Positions 35,293-43,047 of a stretch of 64,000 nucleotides of DNA are shown piece after piece (within the stretch, counting starts at the first letter, position 1; every line of letters starts with the position of its first letter). The stretch covers positions 248,001 through 312,000 of the forward strand of contig NZ_CP135079.1 of NCBI RefSeq assembly GCF_032121415.1, written 5' to 3'. A program made the translations under genes and the position numbers. This stretch comes from Streptomyces parvus. Its GTDB lineage: Bacteria > Actinomycetota > Actinomycetes > Streptomycetales > Streptomycetaceae. The notes beneath the pieces are model-generated. The model was given only the letters and a program-made list of their open reading frames with translations. It made no database searches and had not been told where the DNA came from.

Positions 35293-36549
35293 TCAGGCGC
35301 GTTGGAAGGCCAGTGCGACGTTGTGGCCGCCGAAGCCGAAGGAGTGGCTCAGGGCCGTCTCGACCCTCCCATGACGGGGTTCCTTCGTCACGCAGTCGAG
35401 GGGGAAGGCGTCGGGGAGCGCGTCCAGGTTGGCGATCGGCGGGACGGCGGAACGTTCCAGCGTCAGAACGGTGGCCACCGCTTCGATCGCGCCCGCCGCC
35501 GCCAGGGTGTGTCCGGTGACGCCCTTGGGCGCGGTGACCGGCGGCCGGTGCGGGAAGAGCCGGGAGATGAGGGTGGTCTCCATGGCGTCGTTGAGGGGGG
35601 TGGAGGTGCCGTGGGCGTTGATGTGGTCGACATCGCCCGGCGCCCAGCCCGCCTGGTCGAGCGCCGCCCGCACCGCCCGCTGCGCGCCCTGTCCGCCGGG
35701 GTCCGGGGCGGTGGGGTGGTGGGCGTCGGTGCTGGAGCCGGCCCCGGCGAGCAGGGCACGCGTCCGGCCGCCCCGGGCGCGTACCCCTTCCTCGCGCTCC
35801 AGGACGAGCATGGCGGCGCCCTCGCCGATGACGAAGCCGTCCCGGTCGGCGGCGAACGGGCGTGAGGCGGCGGCCGGTTCGCCGCTGCGGGTGGACAGCG
35901 CGCCCATCCGGGCGAACGCGGTGACGACCAGCGGGGTCAGCACCGACTCCGCGCCGCCCGCGACCACCACGTCGCAGCTGCCGCCGAGCAGCAGATCGCG
36001 GGCGACGGCGACGGCCGTGGCCCCGGAGGCGCAGGCGGTGGCGGGGGCGAGACTCGGGCCGCCCGCCTTCAGCGCGATGGCGACCTCGCCCGCCGCCGCG
36101 TTCGGGATCATCATCGGCACGAGGAGCGGGGAGACCGCCTCGGGACCGGAGGCGGCCAGCCTGGCCGCGTTGTCGACGAGTACGGAGACGCCGCCGACGC
36201 CCACGCCGAGCACCACACCGACCCGGGTGCCGTCCCACCGGGCCGGGTCCAGGCCGGCGTCGGCGACCGCCTGCCGGGCGGCCACCAGCGCCAGCTTCAC
36301 GAACCGGGCCATCCGCCACACCGACCGGCCGCCCACCGCCGCGTCCAGGTCGATGCCGTCGACCGGACAGGCGAAGTCGACCGGCAGGCCGGCGAGTTCA
36401 CCGATCCGCCGGGCGGTGGACCGCCCGGAGCACAAGCCCTCCCAGAAGCTGTGCTCGTCCGCCCCTGCGGGTGTCACGAGGCCGACCCCCGTCACCGCGA
36501 CGGCGGTGCCGGCTCGGGCCTCGGTGCCCTGATCAGCGGGGAGCGACAT
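35293..36549 (-). CDS. Beta-ketoacyl-ACP synthase, KAS I/II type (first KAS of the cluster)
   Basis: 418 residues. Cys173 is in TACASGATA, histidines are in NAHGTSTPLND and APKGVTGHTLAAAGA, and it ends SHSFGFGGHNVA, so it has a full condensing triad. Differences from its partner around the substrate tunnel (LGVGVGGVSVLV in place of VGTSSGGSAGLT) suggest a different acyl-chain preference. ATG 36549 lies 17 bases inside the end of the KAS III gene, so translation is coupled. Confidence 0.92.
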   Translation of the reverse strand: MSLPADQGTEARAGTAVAVTGVGLVTPAGADEHSFWEGLCSGRSTARRIGELAGLPVDFACPVDGIDLDAAVGGRSVWRMARFVKLALVAARQAVADAGLDPARWDGTRVGVVLGVGVGGVSVLVDNAARLAASGPEAVSPLLVPMMIPNAAAGEVAIALKAGGPSLAPATACASGATAVAVARDLLLGGSCDVVVAGGAESVLTPLVVTAFARMGALSTRSGEPAAASRPFAADRDGFVIGEGAAMLVLEREEGVRARGGRTRALLAGAGSSTDAHHPTAPDPGGQGAQRAVRAALDQAGWAPGDVDHINAHGTSTPLNDAMETTLISRLFPHRPPVTAPKGVTGHTLAAAGAIEAVATVLTLERSAVPPIANLDALPDAFPLDCVTKEPRHGRVETALSHSFGFGGHNVALAFQRA

Positions 36550-37666
36550 GCTGTGTTCCTTCCATAGAGTCCATACACATGGTCTGCGGGGTCCCCGGCC
36601 AGCGAAGTGCCGCCGAGCCCCAGGTCAGTCCGCCCCCGAAGGCGGTGAGCAGCACCCGGTCGCCGGGGCGCAGACGCCCCCCGTCCGCCGCGTCGGCCAG
36701 GGCCAGGGGGATGGAGGCGGCGCCGGTGTTGCCGACCCGCTCCAGATGCGTCACGCAGCGCTGCGGCGCGATGCCGACCCGCTCGGCGACGGCGCGCAGG
36801 ATCCGGGCGTTGGCCTGGTGCGGCACGAAGCGGTCGACCTCGGCCGGGTCCCAGCCGACCCGGTCCAGGAGCGTCCGGCAGGAGTGGGTCATCCGCTCCA
36901 CGGCGTGCTGGTAGACGGTGCCGCCCTGCATCCGGAAGAACCCGTCGGCCAGGCCCGGCGGCTTCCCGCCCGCCCGCGCGCGGGCCCCGCCGCCGGGGAC
37001 GGTGATCAGGTCGTAGCCCGTACCGTCGCTGCCCAGGTCGAACGCGAGCAGTTCCCCGGGGTCGCCGCGGCGCCCGGCCGCCACCAGTGCGGCGCCCGCC
37101 CCGTCACCGAAGACGACGCCCGCCGAACGGTCGGCCGGGTCGAGCCAGGTCGAGTAGACGTCGGCCCCGACGAGCAGGATCCGCCCGTAGAGGCCCGAGG
37201 TGACCAGCCCGTGGCAGACGGCGAGTCCGTAGACGAAGCCGCTGCACACCGCGGCGATGTCCAGCGCCGGTACGGTGCCGAGCCCCAGCCGGGCCGCGAG
37301 CGCGGGGGCGGTGCCGGGGCAGAGGTGGTCGGGGGTGGCGGTGGCGAGGACCACCGCGTCCACGCCGCCCGCCGCCGGGACGTGGGCCAGCAGCCGGGAG
37401 GCCGCCTCGAAGGCGAGGTCGCCGGTGGCGACGCCCGGTCCGGCACGGTGCCGGCTGCCGATGCCCGTGCGGCGGCGGACCCAGGCGTCGTCCACGCCCC
37501 AGTCGGCGGGGAGCCGCTCATTGCCGACCGGCTCCCCCGGCACCCACCCCGCCACGCCCTGCAGCACCGCCGTGCGCGCCCCGGCCGCTAAGCCGGCCGA
37601 CCGCGTCCCCGGCTCCGTCCCGCTGTCGGCCGCCCGTCTCCTCGCCACCCGTCGCCCCGATGCCAC
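36533..37666 (-). CDS. Beta-ketoacyl-ACP synthase III (FabH-like)
   Basis: Priming condensing enzyme joining an acyl-CoA to malonyl-ACP. The triad is Cys about 141 in AAVCSGFVYGL, His in VPHQANARI and Asn in VGNTGAAS. It has an N-terminal extension of about 30 Arg/Ala-rich residues compared with FabH. GTG 37666 and GTG 37648 are both possible starts; each lies at the same place in one copy of an 18-base tandem repeat. It opens the KAS III-KAS-oxidase-ACP-KAS operon. The starter unit is unknown. Confidence 0.9.
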   Translation of the reverse strand: MASGRRVARRRAADSGTEPGTRSAGLAAGARTAVLQGVAGWVPGEPVGNERLPADWGVDDAWVRRRTGIGSRHRAGPGVATGDLAFEAASRLLAHVPAAGGVDAVVLATATPDHLCPGTAPALAARLGLGTVPALDIAAVCSGFVYGLAVCHGLVTSGLYGRILLVGADVYSTWLDPADRSAGVVFGDGAGAALVAAGRRGDPGELLAFDLGSDGTGYDLITVPGGGARARAGGKPPGLADGFFRMQGGTVYQHAVERMTHSCRTLLDRVGWDPAEVDRFVPHQANARILRAVAERVGIAPQRCVTHLERVGNTGAASIPLALADAADGGRLRPGDRVLLTAFGGGLTWGSAALRWPGTPQTMCMDSMEGTQHVAPR

Positions 37667-37679
37667 CCGTCGCCCCGAT
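37644..37679. repeat. 18-base tandem duplication across the KAS III start
   Basis: GCCACCCGTCGCCCCGAT occurs twice in a row (37644-37661 and 37662-37679). On the minus strand each copy offers a GGGGCGACGG-GTG start region, so the duplication creates two equivalent start sites in frame. Confidence 0.8.
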
Positions 37680-37766
37680 CCCGTTGTCGTACTGCATCGG
37701 GTTGACGAACGGCGGAACGCCTCACGAGGGTGCGTTCGACTGCGCCGAACGGGTCATGACGTGGCG

Positions 37767-38699
37767 TCAGTTGGCACCGAGCGCCTGGCGCAGCTCGTCC
37801 GGCCCCGGCGGATTGGCCCCGGCCCGGGAGACGGTCACGGCGGCGGAGGCGACCGCGTGGCGCAGGACGTCCGCGACGGTGTCCCGGTCCACGGCGTGCA
37901 GCCGGTCCCTGGCGTCCGGGCCCAGGAGCCCGTGCGCGGCGAGGGCGTGGAGGGCCCCCGACATGAAGGCGTCGCCCGCGCCGACGGTGTCGGCTACCTC
38001 GACCGCCGGGGCCCCGATGGTGATCCGGCCGCCGGGGAAGAGGGCGAACGCGCCCGCCCCGCCCCGGGTGACGAGGACGAGCGCGGGGCCGGCGGCGAGC
38101 CATCGCTCGGCGATCCGCTCCGGCTCCTCGCCCGGGTGCAGCCACCGCAGATCCTCGTCGCTGGCCTTGACCACGTCGCTCAACTCCACACAGCGCTCGA
38201 CGCGGTCCACGGCCCGGCCGCGCTCGCCCATCAACTCGGGCCGCACGTTGGGGTCGTAGCTGACGGTGGCGGCCGCCCGCAGCGACTCGAGCGCGGCCAG
38301 GACCGTCGCCGCGCCGGGCTCGACGACAGCCGCGATGGAGCCGGTGTGCACATGCCCCGGCGCCCGGTCGAGCGGAACCGGGCCCAGGGTCCAGCCGATG
38401 TCGAAGGCGTACGTGGCGTGCCCCTGGGCGTCCAGGGTGACCACGGCCGAGGGGGTCGGCCCGGCGGCGCCGTCGGTGCGGACCTCGACCCCGGCGGCGG
38501 CCAGATGGTCCCGGATGAGCAGCCCGTGGCCGTCGGCGCCCAACTGGGTGAGCAGAGTGGCGTGATGGCCGAGCCGGGACAGTCCGTACGCGACGTTCGC
38601 GGGGCTGCCGCCCGGGTGGACCCGGTCGGCCCGGTCCGGCAGCCGGACGATGTCGGCGACGCATTCGCCGATGACCAGCGGCTCAAGTCGGTCGAGCAT
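37767..38699 (-). CDS. PfkB family carbohydrate kinase (fructokinase-like)
   Basis: 310 residues. Signature 1 is GGSPANVAYGLSRLG (about 28-42) and signature 2 is DTVGAGDAFMSGAL with the catalytic aspartate near residue 250. The compact N-terminus (LVIGECVADIV) fits fructokinases and 2-keto-3-deoxygluconate kinases; the sugar is not certain. ATG 38699 has a strong AGGAGG site and overlaps the MFS gene by 17 bases. In an operon with an MFS transporter and an ArsR-type regulator, so it may phosphorylate the sugar brought in by that transporter. Confidence 0.87.
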   Translation of the reverse strand: MLDRLEPLVIGECVADIVRLPDRADRVHPGGSPANVAYGLSRLGHHATLLTQLGADGHGLLIRDHLAAAGVEVRTDGAAGPTPSAVVTLDAQGHATYAFDIGWTLGPVPLDRAPGHVHTGSIAAVVEPGAATVLAALESLRAAATVSYDPNVRPELMGERGRAVDRVERCVELSDVVKASDEDLRWLHPGEEPERIAERWLAAGPALVLVTRGGAGAFALFPGGRITIGAPAVEVADTVGAGDAFMSGALHALAAHGLLGPDARDRLHAVDRDTVADVLRHAVASAAVTVSRAGANPPGPDELRQALGAN

Positions 38700-40110
38700 G
38701 GGGGTGGGCCTCCTGGGGTGCGGTGTCGAGGGGTGGTCCGGCGGGAACGGGGGCGACGACCGGGCTCCGGGCCGCGCCCGGGGTGGCCGGAGCGTTCGCC
38801 GGGGCGGCACGCCGGACCCAGAGCAGCGCGCCGGCCAGCACGGCCGTGGCGGCCAGCAGCCAGGGCAGCGGGCCCGGGGGCAGGGCGCCCGCGCCCAGTC
38901 CGGCGCCGGCGGCGACCAGTTGCAGGGAGAGCGACTGGACGGAGAGGGCGGTGGCGCGGCCGGAGGCGTCGACGCGGCGGTGCAGCAGATCGTTCTCGTT
39001 GGGGCCCGCGGCTCCGAGGCCCAGGTAGACGAGTCCGTAGCCGGTGACGGCGACCGTCGTGGCGAGAGGGCTCGTCGTGTGCGTGGTGAGGCCGAGCAGG
39101 GCCAGCCCCAGCGTCACCAGCCCGAGGCTCGCGAGTACCGCGCGCTCGCCGCTGCCGGTGAAGCGGGCGACGAGCGGGGCGAGCTGGCTGCCGAGGGCGG
39201 AGGCCAGGAACCCGGCGCAGGCGAGCCCGGCGAAGACCAGGGCCCCGGATTCGGCGGCGCCCATGAGGGCGGCGGCCCGGCCGGGGGTGAGGAGTTCGAC
39301 GGCGGCGAGGGCGGCCCCGGCGGCGCTCGCGGTGAGCAGGACGCGCCGGATCAGGGCGTCCCGGGCGCCGAGCCGGAGCCCGGCGGCGACGGCGGCGGGC
39401 ACACCGCCCACGACCCGGCGCAGGGTGGTCCGGGGCCGGGTCGGTTCGGGCAGGGCGCTCAGCACGTAGAGCACGAAGACGCCTTCGACCAGCGCACCGA
39501 GCAGGGCGGGGACGGAGAGCGGGATGACCAGGCCGCCGGTCGCGCCGGCCAGCCACTCCCCCACTCCGGGGGCGAAGCCGAGCAGCCAGGGCAGCCCGCC
39601 GCCGAGCAGGGTGCCGAGCGCGAGGGCGGCCGAGGTGGCGGAGCTGCCGCGCGCCAGGCCCGTACGGAGATCGGCGTCGGGTCCGGCGTGGGCGTGGACG
39701 GTGTCGACGTACCAGGCCTCGGCGGGCCCGCTGGACAGGGCGCGGGCGAAGCCCATCAGGCCCATGCCGAGCGCGATGGCCCAGCCCGCCGCGCCGAGGC
39801 CGATGAGCGTGAAGGCGGTGAGGTTGAGCAGTCCGGCGATGGCCAGGACGGGGCGCCGCCCGATGACGTCGGAGAGGCCGCCGGTGGGCAGCTCCATCGC
39901 GGCGGCGGTGAGGGAGTGGACGGCGTAGAAGCCGGCGATGGCGGCGAGGCCCATGCCGCGTTCGGTGAAGAGGAGCACGCCCGTGGCGATGGACATGCCG
40001 ATGGGGAGCCAGAAGAGGAAGGAGACCGTGACGTAGCGGCGGCGCGCGGTCGTGCCGTCCAGGCCGCCGTGGCCCGGGGAGACGGAGGCGGGGGCCGGCG
40101 CGCGGGTCAT
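38683..40110 (-). CDS. Major facilitator superfamily transporter
   Basis: 475 residues with 12 predicted membrane helices. The loop-2 motif is GGLSDVIGRRPVLAIAG (about residues 77-93), close to the GXLaDrxGrkx consensus. The C-terminus is a cytoplasmic Pro/Ala/His-rich tail. The substrate is not evident; the downstream sugar kinase and upstream regulator are the only clues. ATG 40110 overlaps the regulator stop by 4 bases. Confidence 0.85.
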   Translation of the reverse strand: MTRAPAPASVSPGHGGLDGTTARRRYVTVSFLFWLPIGMSIATGVLLFTERGMGLAAIAGFYAVHSLTAAAMELPTGGLSDVIGRRPVLAIAGLLNLTAFTLIGLGAAGWAIALGMGLMGFARALSSGPAEAWYVDTVHAHAGPDADLRTGLARGSSATSAALALGTLLGGGLPWLLGFAPGVGEWLAGATGGLVIPLSVPALLGALVEGVFVLYVLSALPEPTRPRTTLRRVVGGVPAAVAAGLRLGARDALIRRVLLTASAAGAALAAVELLTPGRAAALMGAAESGALVFAGLACAGFLASALGSQLAPLVARFTGSGERAVLASLGLVTLGLALLGLTTHTTSPLATTVAVTGYGLVYLGLGAAGPNENDLLHRRVDASGRATALSVQSLSLQLVAAGAGLGAGALPPGPLPWLLAATAVLAGALLWVRRAAPANAPATPGAARSPVVAPVPAGPPLDTAPQEAHPHARPT

Positions 40111-40715
40111 GAGCCGTCTCCGGCAGCCGTGGCCTCCGGGGCCAGCGGGAGCCCGGCGGTGAACAGCACGACCTGTTCGGCGCGGGGGTCCTCGGCGTCA
40201 CGGGCGGTCAGCTCGGCCGTCTTCGCTCGGAGCACCTCCCACAGCTCGGCGAGGGACTCCGGGGTCAGCCGGGGCATCAGGTCGCTGACGCCCGACGGTT
40301 CCTGCCACTCCTCACTCAGCCGGCCGCTGGCCAGGTCCGCCTCGTGGCGGTCCAGGGACTGCTGGAGGTGCTCGACCTGGCGGCGGCGCAGGACGCTGAG
40401 GATCACGCTGCCGCCGGGGCTGCGGTGCATCGCCTCATTGCTCCACGAGGTGACGTCGTGCAGGGATTTCCAGCGGCGTTCCCGGCTGTCGCGGTGGTCG
40501 GCCTCGGCGACGAACGCGTACTTGGCGAGCACGCGCAGGTGGTAGCTGGTGGAGGCCGAGGACTCCCCCGTCCTGACCGCGAGCTCGCTGGCGGTGGCCG
40601 GGCCGTGCTGCCGCAGCAGTCCGAGCAGGGTGAGGCGCAGGGGGTGGGTGAGGGCCTTGAGAGCGGCCCCGTCCTGTACCGGATCGAGTACGCGACCTCT
40701 GTCTTCGCTGTCCAT
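40107..40715 (-). CDS. ArsR/helix-turn-helix transcriptional regulator
   Basis: About 202 residues. An ArsR-type winged helix occupies the first half (LKALTHPLRLTLLGLLRQHGPATASELAVRTGESSASTSYHLRVLAKYAFV), followed by a helical domain (HLQQSLDRHEADLA) probably for dimerization or ligand sensing. No cysteine metal site is seen, so it is not a metal sensor. ATG 40715 is preferred; GTG 40742 is possible but abuts the operator. First gene of the regulator-MFS-kinase operon. Confidence 0.87.
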   Translation of the reverse strand: MDSEDRGRVLDPVQDGAALKALTHPLRLTLLGLLRQHGPATASELAVRTGESSASTSYHLRVLAKYAFVAEADHRDSRERRWKSLHDVTSWSNEAMHRSPGGSVILSVLRRRQVEHLQQSLDRHEADLASGRLSEEWQEPSGVSDLMPRLTPESLAELWEVLRAKTAELTARDAEDPRAEQVVLFTAGLPLAPEATAAGDGS

Positions 40716-40741
40716 GGCAGCAGCGTAGGACGACAGGGGCA

Positions 40742-40779
40742 CTTTCCCAAAGAGTTTTTGCAGAATATCTTTGGGAAAG
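40742..40779. promoter_or_regulatory. Operator: 12-bp perfect inverted repeat before the ArsR-type gene
   Basis: CTTTCCCAAAGA (40742-40753) and TCTTTGGGAAAG (40768-40779) around a 14-base AT-rich spacer. It is the most AT-rich spot nearby and lies just upstream of the regulator start, where the promoter must be. The arms are two half-turn-shifted sites, suiting a dimer or pair of dimers. It also lies 15 bases beyond the 3' end of the PadR gene. Confidence 0.75.
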
Positions 40780-40793
40780 GTGGGGACCGGATG

Positions 40794-41363
40794 TCAGCCC
40801 TCCTCCCCGGCCGCTCGCCGCGCCCGCAGCACCTCGATCACGTCCCGGCACCAGTCGCGGTTGGCCCGTTCGAAGTCCCGCCCGCGGCGGCAGGTGAGAT
40901 ACGGGCCGACGCGAGCCCCGCGGAGCAGGAACTCCGCCTCGTCCAGGCCGCCGCGCATCCTGCGCAACTGCTCCTCGAACAGCGCGGCCTTGGCCTCGGC
41001 GAAGGCGTACCGCTCGGTGAGCCGCTCGATCAGTACGCCGGTGCCGAGATGGTCGGCCGCCTGGACCTGGACCAGCAGGTCCTCCCGCAGGAACGCGGGC
41101 TTGGCAGCGGTGGACGCGAAGCTCTCCAGCTCGGCCAGCCCCTCCCGGGTGACGCGGAACAGCCGCTTGTTGGGACGCCCCTCCTGGACGACCTCGCGCC
41201 CGGCGACCAGACCCTCCTTCTCCAGCCTGGCCAGCTCCGCGTAGACCTGCTGCGGCAGGGCGTGCCAGAAGTTCGCGACACCCGCCGCGAACGCCTTCGT
41301 CACCTGATAGCCGCTCAGCTCCTCGTCGAGCAGCGCCGCCAGCACCGCATGGCGCAACGCCAT
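40794..41363 (-). CDS. PadR family transcriptional regulator
   Basis: 189 residues. The N-terminal winged helix (ALRHAVLAALLDEELSGYQVTKAFAAGVANFW, then LARLEKEGLVAGREVVQEGRPNKRLFRVTREG) is characteristic of PadR; the C-terminal helical domain (about 95-180) mediates dimerization. Such repressors usually control an adjacent detoxification or transport gene. Here the divergent neighbour is a SnoaL-like protein, with a palindrome in the shared region. Confidence 0.9.
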   Translation of the reverse strand: MALRHAVLAALLDEELSGYQVTKAFAAGVANFWHALPQQVYAELARLEKEGLVAGREVVQEGRPNKRLFRVTREGLAELESFASTAAKPAFLREDLLVQVQAADHLGTGVLIERLTERYAFAEAKAALFEEQLRRMRGGLDEAEFLLRGARVGPYLTCRRGRDFERANRDWCRDVIEVLRARRAAGEEG

Positions 41364-41434
41364 CGGACCGCCTCCCTCTCAGCCGGGCCGGAGCAGATCC
41401 CCGTCCACCCCTGTCCGGAACGCCGGCCCTCATG

Positions 41435-41470
41435 ATAGTCATGAAAATGACTAGTCACTTTCATGACTAT
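41435..41470. promoter_or_regulatory. Operator in the padR / SnoaL-like divergent region
   Basis: ATAGTCATGAAA (41435-41446) and TTTCATGACTAT (41459-41470) are perfect 12-base arms. The 12-base spacer contains a second palindrome, TGACTAGTCA (41448-41457). AGTCA/TGACT half-sites therefore recur several times in 36 bases. The site is placed to repress both divergent genes. Confidence 0.78.
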
Positions 41471-41514
41471 GCGGCGCTCCTCAGCAAGGGCGCGCGCCTC
41501 ATCGAGGAGGACAC

Positions 41515-41940
41515 ATGACCACCGCAGTGGACCGCTTCCGCACCGCCGTCGACAACCGCGACCTCGGCGCCCTGGACGATCTGTTCACCGAGGACATCCG
41601 GCTCTACAGCCCGGTGAAATTCACCCCGTTCGAGGGCCGGCCGGCGGTACTGGGGCTGTTCGGCGTCCTGCTGCGCACCTTCGAGGACTTCCGGTACGTC
41701 GGCGAGTTCGCGGGCGCCTCGCAGACGAGCGCCGACGGGAGCGAGGCCCCGTCGGCGGTCCTGCTCTTCAGGGCGACGGTCGCGGGCAAGGAGATCCACG
41801 GCATCGACCTGGTGCACCTGGACGAGGACGGACGCATCAAGGAGTTCACCGTGATGGTCCGACCCGCCTCCGCCGTCCAGGCGCTGGGCGAGGCGGTGCT
41901 CGCCGGACTGGTCGCCGACGGTCTCGCCCCCGCCCCGTAG
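41515..41940 (+). CDS. SnoaL-like / NTF2-fold protein
   Basis: 141 residues, a single NTF2-like domain: N-terminal helix (TTAVDRFRTAVDNRDLGALDDLFTEDIRLYSPV) and a cone of beta strands (EGRPAVLGLFGVLLRTFEDFRYVGEF; LLFRATVAGKEIHGIDLVHLDEDGRIKEFTVMVRP). These folds act as isomerases, hydratases or ligand carriers; the His-Asp pairs could be catalytic, but no specific reaction is evident. Probably the target of the divergent PadR repressor. ATG 41515 follows GAGGAGGACAC. Confidence 0.83.
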   Translation: MTTAVDRFRTAVDNRDLGALDDLFTEDIRLYSPVKFTPFEGRPAVLGLFGVLLRTFEDFRYVGEFAGASQTSADGSEAPSAVLLFRATVAGKEIHGIDLVHLDEDGRIKEFTVMVRPASAVQALGEAVLAGLVADGLAPAP

Positions 41941-41950
41941 AACCCGGGAC

Positions 41951-42823
41951 TCAGCTCGCCCGCGCCGCCTCCAGGGCGTCCGCGACCAGGCCCAGGAAGC
42001 GGGCGTGGTCGCGGGGCCCGTAGAGGGGCTCGGGGTTCCAGGGGACGACGGGCGTCGGCGTGCCCTCACTCCCCCGCAGCTCTTCCAGGGGCGCGGCGTG
42101 TGCGCGGATGTCGGTCAGGATCACTTCGGGGCGCAGCGCGAAGGTGTCGGCGCGGTCGAGCGTGGACCAGTTGGCCCCCGGCCCCTCGGCGGGCTCCACG
42201 AGCCGGACGCCCAGTTCGGTGAGGACCCGCAGCTCGGGCCACATCCTGGGGCGTGCGACATGGGCCTGGTCCGGGCCGGCCGGGGAGAGGGCGAGCACCC
42301 GGGGCGCGTCGGCGGATGTGGCGGCGACGACGGTGCGCAGCCGCTCCCGGGCGGCGTCGAGGTCCTGGTCGGCGTCCGGTCGCCCGGGGGCACCGAGCGA
42401 GCGGGCCAGTTCGGCGAACCGGTCGCCGATCTCGCCGAACGTACGGGCCTGGCTGACGTCGAGGACGACCACCGGGACCCGCTCCTCCAGGGGCTTGGCC
42501 GTCTCGGGGGCCAACCCGTAGACATGGCCGCCGCCGTAGCTGACGGCCACCACGAGGTCCGGCTCGGCACTAAGCAGCCGCTCGACGTCCAGGGCGCTGC
42601 CCGCACCCACGTACGCGACGTCGGTGAGCGGCAGGCTCCCGGTCTTCGCCGTGTCGGGGCCGGGTCCGTCGTGGTCGGAGCCGAAGATCGCCACCGGCCG
42701 GATCCCGAGGTCCCACAGGGTCGCCCCGGCCTGGACGTAGGCCAGCACCCGTCCGGGCGGCAGGGGCGCCGTCGACTGCTGACCCCGGTCGTCGGAGAAC
42801 CGCCATTCGCTCTGGTCCGTCAC
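41951..42823 (-). CDS. Periplasmic-binding-fold (FhuD/BtuF-like) protein without export signal
   Basis: 290 residues of the type III substrate-binding fold (VLAYVQAGATLWDLGIRPVAIFGSDHDG; AEPDLVVAVSYGGGHVYGL; VPVVVLDVSQARTFGEIGDRFAELA), as used for iron-siderophores. Neither GTG 42823 nor the 43 codons open upstream encode a signal peptide or lipobox, so it is predicted cytosolic. No permease or ATPase lies nearby. GTG 42823 has GAGGGG 8 bases upstream. It may release or store metal chelates inside the cell, but that is a guess. Confidence 0.75.
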   Translation of the reverse strand: MTDQSEWRFSDDRGQQSTAPLPPGRVLAYVQAGATLWDLGIRPVAIFGSDHDGPGPDTAKTGSLPLTDVAYVGAGSALDVERLLSAEPDLVVAVSYGGGHVYGLAPETAKPLEERVPVVVLDVSQARTFGEIGDRFAELARSLGAPGRPDADQDLDAARERLRTVVAATSADAPRVLALSPAGPDQAHVARPRMWPELRVLTELGVRLVEPAEGPGANWSTLDRADTFALRPEVILTDIRAHAAPLEELRGSEGTPTPVVPWNPEPLYGPRDHARFLGLVADALEAARAS

Positions 42824-43047
42824 GTCACACACGCCCCTCTGCCGCCGACTGCCGTTCCACTCGTACGAGTTCGCACACGTGTACCTGCCCACCTCCTCAT
42901 CGCCACACCCCTCTGGGCGTCGAATAGACGGCCCGCCGGCGGGGGCGGGCACAACAGGCGCGTGAAGTCACCGAGTGTTAGAAGTAAGTCACTCCCAGTT
43001 ATCGGGCGGCGTCCCTGCCGGCCCCTTCCGGACGGAGTCGACTCCCC

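Noticed and set aside
31617..36549. KS/chain-length-factor pair of an aromatic type II PKS
   Set aside because: Both KAS proteins keep the active-site cysteine and both histidines; a chain-length factor would have lost the cysteine.
42824..43047. Iron box (DmdR-type) between the binding-fold protein and the protease
   Set aside because: No TTAGGTTAGGCTAACCTAA-like sequence is present, so iron control of the binding-fold protein has no support.
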